A stretch of DNA of 64,000 nt from Castor canadensis (GCF_047511655.1 NC_133398.1:38259638-38323637), one strand, 5' to 3'; counted from the stretch's first letter, positions 35,706 to 47,400 are shown. Notes: generated from the letters alone by a model not told the origin. A program made the numbers and translations.

Positions 35706-38478
35706 ATGCGCCACGTGCAGGCGGAGCCGTCTCCATCCTCAGAACCAGAGGCTGGCCCTTCACAGCCTCCAGTCAGACAGGGGGCCCTCCAGAGTGGCTT
35801 GCTCATGGGCTATAGCCCAGCAGGGGGGGCAACATCCCCTGGGGTCTACCAGGTATCCATCTTTTCCCCTCCGGTTGGTGCCTCCGAACCTCATAGGGCT
35901 CTGAAGCGGCCGGCCCCACCCACTGAGGTTCCCCGAGAGCTGAAGAGAGGCCCTGGGCTGGGGGCCAGAGAGGGACTACCCCCTGAAGAATCATCTACTG
36001 CGGGGCTATTGGGCCCAGAGGGACTGGGGCTGGGACTGGGCGTGGCCAGCCAGCATTTCTCCCATCGTGGCCTCTGTGTTGTGGAACAGGGAGGTAATGC
36101 CACTTCACCTTGGACTTCAGGGGCACAGAGTCCCACCTGGTCCCCATCAAATGCTTCCTGCAATACTTTGCACACCAGAGACTGGGCTTCCCCTGATTTA
36201 GGGGGACAGGGGTTCCTAGAGGAATCTCCAGGGCCAGCCCCTTCAGGCCAACTGCACACACTTGACACTGATTTGCACAGTCTTGCACAAATAGGGGGTA
36301 AGAACCCAGTAGCTGGGGTGGGCAATGGGGGCAACCCCTGGCATAGGGAGTCCCCCAGCACTGCCAATGGGCACAGTCCCGAGCACACACCCCCTGGCCC
36401 TGGACCTCCAGGCCCCTGTCCCACCAAGCGAAGGCTGCTTCCTGCTGGAGAAGCCCCAGATGTCAGCTCTGAGGATGAGGGGCCAGTCCCCCGGAAGCGC
36501 CGGGGGACCCTGGGCCACCCTCTTGCTGCCAACAGTTCTGATGCCAAAGCCACACCCTTCTGGAGCCACCTGCTGCCCAGGCCCAAGGAGCCTGTATTGG
36601 TAAGCCAGTAGAGTAGCTCATCTAGTCTTTTTTTTTGTAATGAAAGTAATAGTATATTAGGAAAGGAATATACTTTCAGTAGACTGAAAGTGTGAAAGTG
36701 GGCCATTTTTAGAGAGAGAATGAGAATGATCACTCATCTACCTTTTTTTTTTCCACCTACTCTTTTTTTTTTTTTTTTTTTTTTGCTTATTTGAAAAGTG
36801 AATTTTCTTTTTTTTTTTTTTCATTTTTCTTTTATTATTCATATGTGCATACAAGGCTTGGTTTATTTCTCCCCCCTGCCCCCACCCCCTCCCTTTTCCA
36901 CCTACTCTTAAGTGAACATTTATGTGGATGAAAATGGAAGCCTACAGGGATGATCCTTTGAGGGCTTGTAATGAGCCCCTGGCCCAAAATACAGCTGGGT
37001 TTCACCCAGTCTCTTTTCCCAATCTTTTCTCTCTATAGGACCCAACAGATTGCAACCCCATGGGGCGGAGGCTGAAAGGTGCCCGTCGCCTGAAGCTGTA
37101 AGTGAAGACTCCCCCTCTACTATGACCCTGAAAGTGAGAGCAAAAGTCTATAATCATCAACGCTACAGTATAGAATCCCAGGGCAGGGGCCCCAGATAGT
37201 GGCAAAGGGACATTACAGGTATCCCGGAATACCTCAAACCACCCACTGTGTGTCCCCTCCCCTACCAGGAGTTCCCTTCGAAGTGTCCAGAAGGGGCCAG
37301 GCCTGCTGAGCCCCCCCAGTGCCTCCCCTGTTCCTACCCCTGCTGTCAGCCGTACCCTGCTGGGCAACTTTGAGGTAACTCCTCTTGTGCTTTGTGATTA
37401 GGGTTACCTGGGAGGAGTTGGATGGTGGAATGTGGCTTGGATGGATAAGGCAAAGAATTTGTATCTCTCATAATATGTTTTCCTCATCCTAACACCAGGA
37501 ATCATTGCTACGAGGACGCTTTGCACCATCTGGCCACATTGAGGGCTTCACAGCAGAGATTGGAGCTAGTGGGTCTTACTGCCCCCAGCATGTCACGCTG
37601 CCTGTCACTGTCACCTTCTTTGATGTTTCTGAGCAAAATGCCCCGGCCCCTTTCCTGGTATGACCTGACCTCAACCCAAAGTTAGCTCCTCAGAGAGGTT
37701 GGGGCAGAGGGAGGAGAAAAAGCTATTCCTTACATGTTCCTCAACTAGGAGTGAGTCAGGATCAGGTAGGGAAAATTCTAGAATGGGGCAGGGACAAGTC
37801 CAAGGCATGAGACTATAGACAGGTCAGTATTGAGAGCTTTTCTAGTCTCCATCCAACTAATGTCTATGGTCTTCCCAGGGTGTCGTGGACCTGAACCCCT
37901 TGGGGAGGAAGGGTTACAGCGTGCCCAAGATGGGCACCATCCAAGTGGTGAGTTGGCCCTGAAAGAGTGGGTATGGGAGAAGAGGAAAACAGTCCCCAGG
38001 CCCTACCAACTTTGACTCTTCTGCCCCCAGACCTTATTTAACCCCAATCAGACTGTGGTGAAGATGTTCCTCGTGACCTTTGACTTCTCGGACATGCCTG
38101 CTGCCCACATGACCTTCTTGCGCCATCGCCTCTTTTTGGTGCCTGTGGGTGAGGAGGGAAATGCTAGCCCCACCCACCGCCTCCTCTGCTACTTGCTGCA
38201 CCTCAGGTGAGGACAGGACCTAGGGAGAGCTTGGGAGGCCCAGGTATCCCATCCCTGAATAGGATCTCTCCTTGCTTCTGTACTGTCAGGATTCCTAATT
38301 GGATCACACTGTCTTTTCCCCCAGGTTCCGGAGTTCCCGCTCAGGCCGCTTAAGCCTACATGGAGACATCCGCCTGCTTTTTTCCCGCCGGAGCCTGGAA
38401 CTGGACACAGGGCTCCCCTATGAGCTGCAGGCTGTGACTGAGGCTCCCCATAATCCACGTTATTCACCTTTGCCCTGA
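35706..38478 (+). CDS. ATOSB: ATOSB (FAM214B), Atos homolog B, complete
   Basis: A nuclear Atos-family protein; the fly homologue Atossa acts in the nucleus to raise macrophage mitochondrial metabolism, and the vertebrate role is less clear. Coding exons: 35706-36599, 37039-37097, 37269-37374, 37499-37657, 37879-37947, 38031-38206 and 38325-38478, all GT-AG. The sum is 1617 nt, or 538 aa, the same as human. The first ~300 residues are low-complexity, rich in Pro, Gly and Ser, with basic nuclear-localisation-like clusters near residues 240-242 (KRR) and 262-265 (RKRR). The conserved Atos/DUF4210 block starts near residue 345 (LLGNFEESLLRGRF), and the conserved C-terminal domain lies near 430-530. 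The start (MRHVQ) matches the family; an upstream in-frame stop and no intervening in-frame ATG support it. Its context (T at -3) is weak. Nothing is broken. Confidence 0.95.
36765..36893 (-). mobile_element. L1 3' end in ATOSB intron, with extra tail segment
   Basis: A minus-strand L1 3' end 166 bp after the first ATOSB coding exon. It is flanked by TTTTCCACCTACTCTT at 36749-36764 and 36894-36909. Two poly(A) runs (T on the plus strand) enclose 23 bp of other sequence at 36785-36807, as in a 3' transduction. Confidence 0.8.
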
Positions 38479-38810
38479 TTGCCAGCATTCTGAACGTAGG
38501 TGGGCCAAAAGCCCACCCATCCTGCTCTATCTTGGACAGGGTAAACACGTGGAAAGATGGCGAGAGCTCCTTCAGGCTTGAATTAAAGTCCTCGCCACAC
38601 TCATACCCAAATTGAGTATTTGGGTGTTAAAGCTTCTGATCCTTCCACAACCTGTCCCACTCTGGGTACTCCACGTGCCTGTCCCCTCACTTGGGTTTCT
38701 CAGGCCAGCTTAGGTAATAGGAAGGAACCAGAGCTACCCTGAGATTGTCCCAAGTTCCCAGGCAAGTCATGCCAGCGTTAACCCCCTGTCCTGGGCAGGG
38801 GCCACTTATT

Positions 38811-38841
38811 ATTTTATTTATTTTTAATTTATAATTTATTC
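38811..38841 (+). promoter_or_regulatory. AU-rich element in the ATOSB 3' UTR
   Basis: A run of A and T with overlapping ATTTA cores in an otherwise GC-balanced 3' UTR. Such elements commonly control mRNA stability. It would be absent from a transcript ending at the early ATTAAA. Confidence 0.4.
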
Positions 38842-39503
38842 AAATTGGATTGCCTTGGTAACCTCCCAAACCTGATAATTGGCATCACTCCTCCTCCTTT
38901 CCCACTCTCGGATATTGCTCCAACCTCAGGAGTTGAAGAGGCTGATGTGGGGAGCAGAAGAGGAACTGCTCTCCCTCAGCTGAGGGCAGAGGGTTTATTT
39001 CAGAGTGATTGAGTCACAAGCCAAGGACTCAGCCTCCTGTGCCCTTCCCTATTCCTTTCACTCCCCCTACCCTCTGATTCATTTTTGAAAGCCAATTTGT
39101 GTGTGTGTGTGTGTGTCTATGTCCCTGCGTGTGTGCACAAGCTCACATTATGAGGTATGTGTATGAGAAAGAGAGTGTGCGTGCATGCACACACACAGAG
39201 GCTAATCACCCCTCACCTAGGGCTTCAGAATCAGTTTTCCCTATCCTCCTACCTGTGTCTCCTTGCTTTGGAGTCCTGACTGAGGAAGGTGTCCAGGGGC
39301 AGAGTCAGGGCTAAGGACTGGGTTGCCTCCTCTCACCTGACCAGACTCTGACCCACCTACCTCAGCTGGGGTGAGGGGCACCCCTCAAACTCAGTCATAT
39401 GGTTCCCAACTATCCCATTTTCCACTCCAGACTCTGACCTAGCCTCAGCCCTTAAATTTTGGGACTTGGCTGAGGGGAATAAGCATTTGCTGAAACTTGA
39501 AAA

Positions 39504-39509
39504 AATAAA
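39504..39509 (+). terminator. ATOSB: Polyadenylation signal of ATOSB
   Basis: AATAAA about 1.03 kb after the ATOSB stop, followed within 40 nt by T-rich sequence. It is about 1.1 kb before the STOML2 promoter. Confidence 0.65.
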
Positions 39510-39598
39510 GCAAAAACAGGAAAAATTGTACTTGGTACATTTTTTTTAGAAAAAAATAAATTCTTGGTTGGAAACTTGAACTTGAACTAAGCTCTACT

Positions 39599-39876
39599 TT
39601 TTTTTTTGGTGGGACAGTAATGAGGCTTGAACTCAAAGCCTCACACTTGCTAAGCAGCTGTTCTACCATTCGAGCCATGGGTCTCAAGAACTATTTGCCC
39701 TAGCTGGCTTCGAACCATGATCTTCCTGATCTCTGCCTACCAAGTAGCTAAGATTACAAGTGTGAGCCATTGGTGCAGGGCTTAAAGTTGCTTTTTGGGG
39801 CCAGTACTGGTGTTTGAACTCAGGACCTCTTGCTTGCTAGGCAGATGTTCTACCACTTGAGCCACTCCACCAGCCA
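39599..39876 (-). mobile_element. Dimeric and ID-like SINEs
   Basis: Dimer 39599-39782 and monomer 39790-39876, between the ATOSB poly(A) site and the STOML2 promoter. Confidence 0.75.
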
Positions 39877-40499
39877 TAAAGTTAGATTATTTTACTGGTT
39901 CTGTTAATGACTTTAACTCCTCAGAATTTCAGTGCACTCATGTAAAGATGAGGATTATGATTACACAGGCCTCTTAAAGGATGTGTCAGCCATCAGAGAT
40001 GTGCAAGTTACATGCTCCAAAGTTGAAGGTTAAGGTTGTTTGCTAGCCTCTGTGTGCGAAGGGACCAGGCATAATAGTCCGTCTGTGAAGATGTGGAAAG
40101 AGCTGTTGGTGTCTTGGGAAGAGAGGGGAGGGGAAGATCTTGGCCTAATCCTCTGGCAAAGTTAGGTCCAGTTACCATGGCAACGGGAATGGGGTCAGTC
40201 CCCAGTGGGAGGGTTGGGCACAACAGCAGGACTACCAGAGACTGTCACTATGACAACCGTGGCAACAAGTCAGCTCCAATCCACTGGTCGCTATGGTGAC
40301 AGATGGGGGTGATTATACGCTCTGGAGGGTAAATTGAGTCACTGGTTGGGTTGGGAGTAAAGAACTCGATGGGACGTGTTTCTGGGTCACCTGCATACGG
40401 AAAATAACCTCCATTTTCGCCACGATGTTCGGGATCTTGGGCTAGAACAGCGAGAACTAGAAGCTTGCAGTCACGGACCCTCGTCTCAGAGTCTGCGTT

Positions 40500-40687
40500 T
40501 CCCAGGGAACAACTTAATGCGAACTCTGCCAAGTAACGCCTATTGGGCGAGTGTGGAATGGGGAACGGGACAGCGGAAGTACATCCGGGGGAGCGGAACA
40601 GCGGACGGAAAGGCTCGGGTCCGGCCTTCTGAGCCGCCGCTCTGCTCCACGTCTCGTTGGTTCCGGAGGTTGTGGCGGCTGTGGGAA
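40500..40687 (+). promoter_or_regulatory. STOML2: STOML2 promoter and 5' UTR
   Basis: GC-rich with many CpGs. An inverted CCAAT box (ATTGG at 40542-40546) and an ETS-type motif (GCGGAAGT at 40573-40580) precede the start codon by about 110-145 bp. No TATA box is seen, as usual for housekeeping genes. The start of transcription is probably near 40.6 kb. Confidence 0.65.
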
Positions 40688-43600
40688 ATGCTGGCGCGCG
40701 CGGCGCGGGGCACTGGAGCCCTTTTGCTGAGGGTGAGAGCGAGGCAACCTTCTCCAGAGGGTCGGGACAGAGATCACCTGGGTCCTCAGCTGGGAAGGAG
40801 CTGGCTTCCAATTTTGGGAGAGGACTGGGGTCAGAGGTCATGGTCCCCACGTGAGTCATTCTCCGAGGACCCTTGAGGGTCGCAGTTTAGGGAGACGCTT
40901 GCGGGATAGAGGGGCGGGGTGCTGGGCGGACTGGAGTCCCAGCCTCCTCTTGTCTTCCCTTCAGGGCTCTGTGCAGGCGCCTGGACGCGCTCCGCGCCGC
41001 GCTTCATCTGGATTACCTCGAAACACTGTGGTACTGTTTGTGCCGCAGCAGGAGGCCTGGGTGGTGGAGCGAATGGGCCGATTCCATCGGATCCTGGAGC
41101 CTGTGAGAATCTTTTTTGCCCACTTCCAGCCACCCATATACCCCGATCTTTTACATGTGGGAGTGGGACCGCCTTGGGGCCTGACTGCACCTTTGGCTCC
41201 TGACTCTCGGGTCCGGTTCTAGCAGGGTCCAGCCTTCTGACCCTGGACTCCACATCATCCCCATGTGATTACCTTTTCCTGTTTCCTTAGCATTCTACAA
41301 GCCAAACCGCTCTTGGCACTACCCACCCTCTCGGCCGCACCTGTTTCCCTAGAGTTGGTTATTCTGCTGACCCCCATTCCCTTGACCCCCATTTAGACAT
41401 TTAGTCTTTCACTTCTACGCTCTCAGGTTTCTCTGCCAGTGACACACCAGCCTTCTGAGAACACATCTTGGTAGGGGTTACTTTTCTAGGCATGTTCCAT
41501 ATATGACTTCCTACCTACTTCAGACCTAGTTTATAATCCAACTTCCTCACTCCCATCCTTCTGAGGACCTATGACTCCTCTTCTCAGGGTTTGAACGTCC
41601 TCATCCCTGTGTTAGACCGGATCCGATACGTGCAGAGTCTCAAGGAAATTGTCATCAACGTGCCTGAGCAGTCGGCTGTGACTCTTGGTGAGGGGTTCAG
41701 GGTGACACGGGTGCTTTGAGACCACTAGGATGTAGTTGCTGTATATCTAGAGTTTAGGAGAAAGAGTTGGTTGGGCCCTGGAGGCCTGACCTCCTTTTCT
41801 CCTCTGTTCCCACAGACAATGTAACTCTGCAAATAGATGGAGTCCTTTACCTACGCATTATGGACCCTTACAAGGTATTTCCCCCTGCTTTATCCAGCCT
41901 TTTTTTTTCCTTTTTTTTTTTTTTTTTTGTGGGACTGGAGTTTGAACTCAGGGCTTTCGGCACTCTGCTGCGTGAGCCACACCTCCATTTTGCTCTGGTT
42001 ATTTTGGAGATGGGGTCTCACGAACAATTCGTCCTGGTTTACCTCAAACTGTGATCCTCCTCATCTCAGCTTCCCAAGTAGCTAAGATTACAGGCATGAG
42101 CCACTGGCACCTGACTCACCCAAGCCTTCTGAGCTGCTCTTCTCACCGGAAATTCTGCACTCAAACTTCTTACACTATCCATACTCCTTTCAGGCAAGTT
42201 ACGGTGTGGAGGACCCTGAATATGCTGTTACCCAGCTAGCTCAGACAACCATGAGATCAGAGCTCGGCAAACTCTCTCTGGACAAAGTCTTCCGGGTAAG
42301 CAAATCTGGTCCTCAGTTAGTGTTTGAGGCCTTCTACTGTCAGTCTTTTCTGTGTATCCAGATCAAGTCTCAGGACCTTTTTTTTTTTGTGTGGTACTGG
42401 AGTTTGAACTCAGGGCCTACATCTTGAGCTACGACCCCAGCCTTTTTTTTTTTTTTCAAGATAGGGTCTCGAGCTATTTGCTGGGGCTGACTTCGAACCA
42501 CGATCTTCCTAATCTCTCACCTGCTGAGTAGCTAGGATTATAGGCGTGAGCCACCAATGAGCGCCTTTGGGACTTTCTTGATTTAAGCCGTTGATGGGTA
42601 GGCTGAGGCTCTGGAGCTTACACCTCTCTTCCTCTAGGAGCGGGAGTCCCTGAATGCCAACATTGTGGATGCCATTAACCAGGCTGCTGACTGCTGGGGC
42701 ATCCGCTGCCTCCGTTATGAGATAAAGGATATCCATGTGCCACCCCGGGTGAAAGAGTCCATGCAGATGCAGGTGGGGAAGAGGACCTCAGGGTATTACC
42801 AGGGGAACCTGGACTCCCTTCCCTGTTGTGATGAGTATGGTTGCAGGTCTGTGTTAGAGTTTTTCTTGGCTTCTTGTTGATGGGGGTTGTTGGGGGCTTA
42901 CAGGTGGAGGCAGAACGGCGGAAACGGGCCACAGTTCTAGAGTCTGAAGGAACCCGTGAGTCAGCCATCAATGTAGCAGAGGGGAAGAAACAGGCCCAGA
43001 TCCTGGCCTCTGAAGCAGAAAAGGCTGAACAAATAAATCAGGCAGCAGGTGAGCAGTGGGTAGAGGCTGAGAGAGGACCATGTGTCTTTGAGGTTGGTGC
43101 TAGGACAGGAGTTTTAGAATACTCTGACTTCATGAATCAAGCTGTTTCTTTTCTTCCAGGAGAGGCCAGTGCAGTTCTGGCCAAGGCCAAGGCTAAAGCT
43201 GAAGCTATTCGCATCCTGGCTGCAGCTCTGACACAACATGTGAGAGGCCGCTGGGTGGGAATGGGGGTTAGGACTTAATAACAGAAGGTGTTTCATCCAT
43301 CCTTGGGAGTTCTTCCATTGAGCCAAATTACATGAGCTCTCGTATTGTGACTTGTATATTGTCTTCCTGGGGACCTGACCTTTGTCCACCCTCCCACAAA
43401 TCTTTGATCTCTGATTTTATCCCCCTGTGGTCACAGAATGGAGATGCAGCAGCTTCACTTACTGTGGCAGAGCAGTATGTCAGCGCATTCTCCAAACTGG
43501 CCAAGGACTCCAATACTGTTCTACTACCCTCCAATCCTGGTGATGTTACCAGCATGGTGGCTCAGGTTAGAGCTCTGTGAGAACCCAGCAAAGCACCAAT

Positions 43601-43769
43601 GTCAGGGGCTGAGATTGCACTACCACCATCATCACTTTCCTGTCATAGAGGTCTTCAGAGTGCTTCAGTTCTAGAGTTTCCTTCATTCCCTATACAGTAG
43701 GAATCTCTAAGAATGAGATGCTTGCACTCATTCCTGCAAATAAGAAAATGCTTATTATTATTATTATTA

Positions 43770-43802
<33 letters not shown>

Positions 43803-44717
43803 ATGTGGATTGAACCTAGGGCCTTGTGCATGCTAGATAAGTACTCTACCACTTGAGCCATGCCCCAGCTCTTGAGTTAACTTACTTTCTGCAAATATAT
43901 GTGCCAGTGTTCTGGGGTAACCCTGCTGTGATGGTTTGAGATTCCTAAAGCTTGTAAGAAAGGCTTGAGAGAGGGAGAAGGAAAAACCCAAGGGGCCAGG
44001 TATGTTGGTGTATTTCTATAATCCCAGCTACTCAGGAGATGAAGTTAGGAGGACCCAGGTTTGAGACCAGCCTGGACTCTATCTGAAAAATGAGTTGGGT
44101 ATGGTGACACACCCAGCTACTCCAGAGGCAGAGGTAGGATTGCCATCCAAGGCCAGCCCAGGCAAAAGCTAGAGACCCCATATGAAAAACAACCAAAAAT
44201 AAAAGGAGGCTGAGCGCTGGTGGCTTACACCTGCAGAGATCAGGAGATCATGGTTCGAAGCTAGCCCAGGCAAATAGTTTGAGAAACCCTATCTCAAAAA
44301 AAAAAATCCATCATCAAAAAAAGGGCTGGTGGAGTGGCTCAAGTTACAGACCCTGAGTTCAAGCCCTAGAACCAGCAGGGGGAAAAAAAAAATCAATCAA
44401 TCAATAATAAAAGGATCCGGAGTATAACCCAAGTGGCTCTGAGTTCAATTCCCAGTACCACCAAAAGAAAATGAAAAACCAAGCTCACTAGCCTCATCCA
44501 CACCTTTTTCCTTGTAATCATTGGAAGGTTGGGCCATAACTTCTTCCAGGTGTTCTCATGCCTCTCTCTTTATTCCTCTTCTCAGGCTATGGGTGTATAT
44601 GGGGCTCTCACCAAAGCCCCAGTGCCAGGGGCCCAGAACTCGGTCACCAGCAGGAACAACAGAGATGGTAGCACAGATGCAAGTCTTGAGGAGCTGGATC
44701 GAGTAAAGCTGAGTTAA
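40688..44717 (+). CDS. STOML2: STOML2, mitochondrial stomatin-like protein 2, complete
   Basis: An inner-mitochondrial-membrane scaffold that binds cardiolipin and prohibitins and holds the PARL and YME1L proteases (the SPY complex). Ten exons: 40688-40732, 40965-41102, 41588-41687, 41816-41874, 42194-42295, 42638-42772, 42904-43048, 43160-43239, 43437-43565 and 44586-44717. The sum is 1065 nt, or 354 aa (human 356). The N-terminus (MLARAARGTGALLLR) is a basic, Ser/Ala-rich targeting peptide. The SPFH/PHB domain begins near NTVVLFVPQQEAWVVERMG; a charged Glu/Lys/Ala-rich coiled coil (exons 7 and 8) follows. The last ~30 residues are less conserved and end in LDRVKLS. Introns 4 and 5 are mostly SINE sequence. 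All splice sites are GT-AG. Confidence 0.97.
41898..42115 (-). mobile_element. Dimeric SINE in STOML2 intron 4
   Basis: Starts 24 bp after the exon 4 donor and ends 78 bp before exon 5; it fills about two thirds of the 319-bp intron. Confidence 0.8.
42377..42565 (-). mobile_element. Short-variant dimeric SINE in STOML2 intron 5
   Basis: The tRNA half reads CTCAGGGCCTACATCTTGAG, lacking the middle part; it fills over half of the 342-bp intron. Confidence 0.78.
43754..43875 (-). mobile_element. (TTA)n, (TG)n and ID element in STOML2 intron 9
   Basis: TTA units 43754-43771, about 15 TG units to 43801, then an antisense ID element. Confidence 0.8.
43995..44470 (+). mobile_element. SINE cluster in STOML2 intron 9
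   Basis: B1-like fragments from 43998, a short-variant dimer (about 44208-44400) and an ID-like fragment (44410-44468). Confidence 0.7.
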
Positions 44718-44833
44718 TGGAGATGGTTTGGCCAGGGAGTCTGGAGACAGGGAACGGCACTTCCAGATTCTGGCTTTAGCCTCCCTGCCAAGATTTTGGG
44801 TTTTATTTTTTTATTTGAACTTACTAATCATGT

Positions 44834-44839
44834 AATAAA
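44834..44839 (+). terminator. STOML2: Polyadenylation signal of STOML2
   Basis: AATAAA 117 bp after the STOML2 stop, followed by a GT/T-rich stretch (CCTCTTTGATTGGGG), giving a short 3' UTR of about 140 nt. Confidence 0.85.
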
Positions 44840-45302
44840 CTCACCAGTGGCAAACCAGAAACTGTCCTCTTTGATTGGGGAATGAAGTTGGGAAAGTCAC
44901 CTGCATTTTCCTTGGATGCCTTCTCCCACCCTCCAGTCCTGTTAGGTTTTGGGAACTGATGCCTCCATGAGGAAGAAATGAACTTCATGTAATGTGAAAT
45001 CATCCCTTCTTGTCTTCAAGAGAATTGGTGAGTGTGGAAGGATCAAGCCACATATCTACTGAACTGCCAGCTGGGGATGTAGTCCCCCTTCTGCTAAGTG
45101 TTGCTTTATGTTTGAGACAGGTGTTTGGGGTGGGGGGGGATTTTACATTGGAAAGAGAGAACTGCCCTGGCAGGGTGGTACTGCTGAGCATTTAAAAGTT
45201 CTTAAGCTGCTGAGAGCATTTCTCATTCATTCATTTGAAAACATTTAATGATGTCTACCATGTGGCAACTTCAGTTTAAGACACTACTAAAATAATTGAG
45301 AG

Positions 45303-45862
45303 AACCAGGCATAATGACTCATGTTTATAATCCTAGCACTTGGGAGACTGAGGCCTGAGCTTCATAGTAAGACCCTGGCTTTTGTTTTGTTTTGTTTTTT
45401 TAAGACCCTGTTTTAAAAACAAAACACAGCTGGACACTGGTGGCTCACACCTTTAATCCTAGCTACTCGGAAGGCAGAGATCAGAAGGATTGCAGTTCAA
45501 AGCCAGCCTGGGCAAATAGTTCTTGAGACCCTATCTTGAAAATACCCAACACAAGGCAGGTGCAGGTGGTACAAGTCTGTAATCCTTGTTGTTCAGGAGG
45601 CAGAAATAAGGAGGATTGGGGTTCCAAGCCAGCCCAGGCAAATAGTTCGCAAGACCCTATCTTGAACAAATCCATCACTAAAAAGGGCTGGTAGGGTGGC
45701 TCAAGTGGTAGACCACCTGCCTAGCAAAAGTGTGAGGCTGTGAGTTCAAACCCCAGAAGAGCCAAAAAAAAACCAAAACCACAAAAAGGGCTGGCAGAGT
45801 GGCTCAAGTAGAGTGTTTGCCTAGCAAGCCTGAAGCCCTGAATTCAAACCCTAGCACCACCC
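45303..45862 (+). mobile_element. B1 fragment and a dimer inside a dimer
   Basis: B1 fragment 45303-45420. An outer dimer (left 45430-45556, right 45788-45862) is split by a whole inner dimer, with the join at the CACAA linker. Confidence 0.75.
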
Positions 45863-46151
45863 AAAAAAAATAAATAACAAAAATCCCTATAAAACCAATT
45901 CCCATTGGTCCTTGCTTTCACAGAATATAGGTTCATGTAGGAAAGACAAGGAAGTTGACAGTTATAATAAACGGGGTTCTGGGAGTCTTTACTGATACTG
46001 TATTTGGGTTTAACTATGGAGGAGGGGAAAGACCCTTTGGATATCTGGAAGTAAAACTGACAGATTGCAAATGCAAAGGCCATGGGGCAGATCATGCCTA
46101 GCTTAAAACTCTAAAAGAAAAGGAGATGCTGTAGATGGAACAGTTAAAAGA

Positions 46152-46610
46152 AGTTGGTGGGGCATAGTGGCAAGTACCTATAATCCCAGCTACTTGTGAG
46201 GCAGAGATAAGGAGGGTCTTGGTTGGAGGCCAGCCTGGGCAAAAAGTCAGCGAGACCCCCAACTTGACAAACTAGGCTACGTGGGAGGTATCGGTAAAAA
46301 GATTGAGGTCTGAGGCCAGCCTGAGTAACAATGCAAGACCCTACCCAAAAAATAACCAAAGCCAAACAGGGATAGGGGTGTGGTTCAAGTGGTAGAACAC
46401 CTGTCTAGAGCTCAAAAACTCCAGTACAAAAAAGCAAAGAAATGGCAGCCAGATGAGTTAGAGGAGGAAGGGAGGTGCTAATGTGTAAACAGGTAGGTCC
46501 TTTAGCAAGCTTTCACTCAGGTAAGAAGCCAAAGGAGGGCTGCTTAAGTGGTGTATCGCCTGCCTGGCAAGTGTAAAGGCCCTCAGTTCAATGCCAGTAC
46601 TATCACAAAT
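46152..46610 (+). mobile_element. Dimeric SINE fragments
   Basis: Diverged 7SL halves (46152-46350), a tRNA half (46355-46425) and an ID-like monomer (46530-46610). Confidence 0.65.
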
Positions 46611-46611
46611 T

Positions 46612-47400
46612 TTTTTTTATTAGTAGCTTTATTCAGATAATTCACACATCATCAATTTACCCACTGTAAATGTAAACTTAGAAAAGTAAATTTTTAGTAA
46701 ATTGTGACAGAGTTGTACAGCCACCACAATTTTAGAACATTTTCTTCACTTAAATGGTATTTCATTCATTGTATACCATATTTTGTTTATCCATTCATCA
46801 ATAGGAGACATTTGGGTTCTACCTTTTGGTGATTATGAATAATGATACTACCATGAACATTCCTCTAAGTTTTTGTTGTTGTTTTCTGTCTGCGTGTAAC
46901 TTTTTATTCAGACATGTTTTTATTTCTCTTGAGTATTTACCTAGGAGTGAAATTGCTGGGTCATCTGATAAACTGTTGAATCTTTTGAGGAACTATCTGT
47001 CTGTTGTCTGAAACTGCTCCACTACCTTACAATCACACCAGCAGTGTATGGTGGTTCCAGTTTCTCCACATCCTTGCCAACTTATTCTTGCCTGTTTTTG
47101 TTTTTTTCCCTTTTTGGTGGAGGGGATCAATCCGAGAAACTAATACATTCTAAGCAAGTGCTCTACCATTGAACTATACCCCTAGCCCATGTGTTTTTTA
47201 CTATAGCCACACCAGTGGATTTGAAGTGGTTATCTCCAGTATGTTCCTGATGGCCAGTGGTACTGAGAAACTACTGGTGTTTTATTGGCCATTTGTATAT
47301 CTTTTTTTAGAGAACCGCCCAGTCCTTTGCTCATTTTTAAACTGGATTATTTGCTTTTTTTATTAATCCACTTTGGTAAGATTCATTTGCATGCTTTGAG
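46612..47400 (-). mobile_element. Old L1 fragment, antisense, interrupted by an ID-like SINE
   Basis: The plus strand shows the antisense of an ancient mammalian L1 ORF2/3' region (motifs such as CCTAGGAGTGAAATTGCTGG and GTTTCTCCACATCCTTGCC). A minus-strand ID-like SINE interrupts it at about 47105-47190. Confidence 0.65.

Larger units (their letters stand above)
38479..39530 (+). other. ATOSB: ATOSB 3' UTR
   Basis: About 1 kb after the stop. ATTAAA at 38582-38587 could serve a short isoform; AATAAA at 39504-39509 marks the probable main end. An AU-rich patch with ATTTA motifs lies at about 38811-38841. A short GT-rich tract is at 39097-39114. Confidence 0.65.

Noticed and set aside
35891-36733. 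280-aa open frame on the minus strand
   Set aside because: It is the antisense of the GC-rich first coding exon of ATOSB; the sense frame matches the family, and the antisense has no domain.
40093-40299. Short frame before STOML2 as an extra exon
   Set aside because: No splice sites in frame, and STOML2 has a complete start and promoter at 40.5-40.7 kb.
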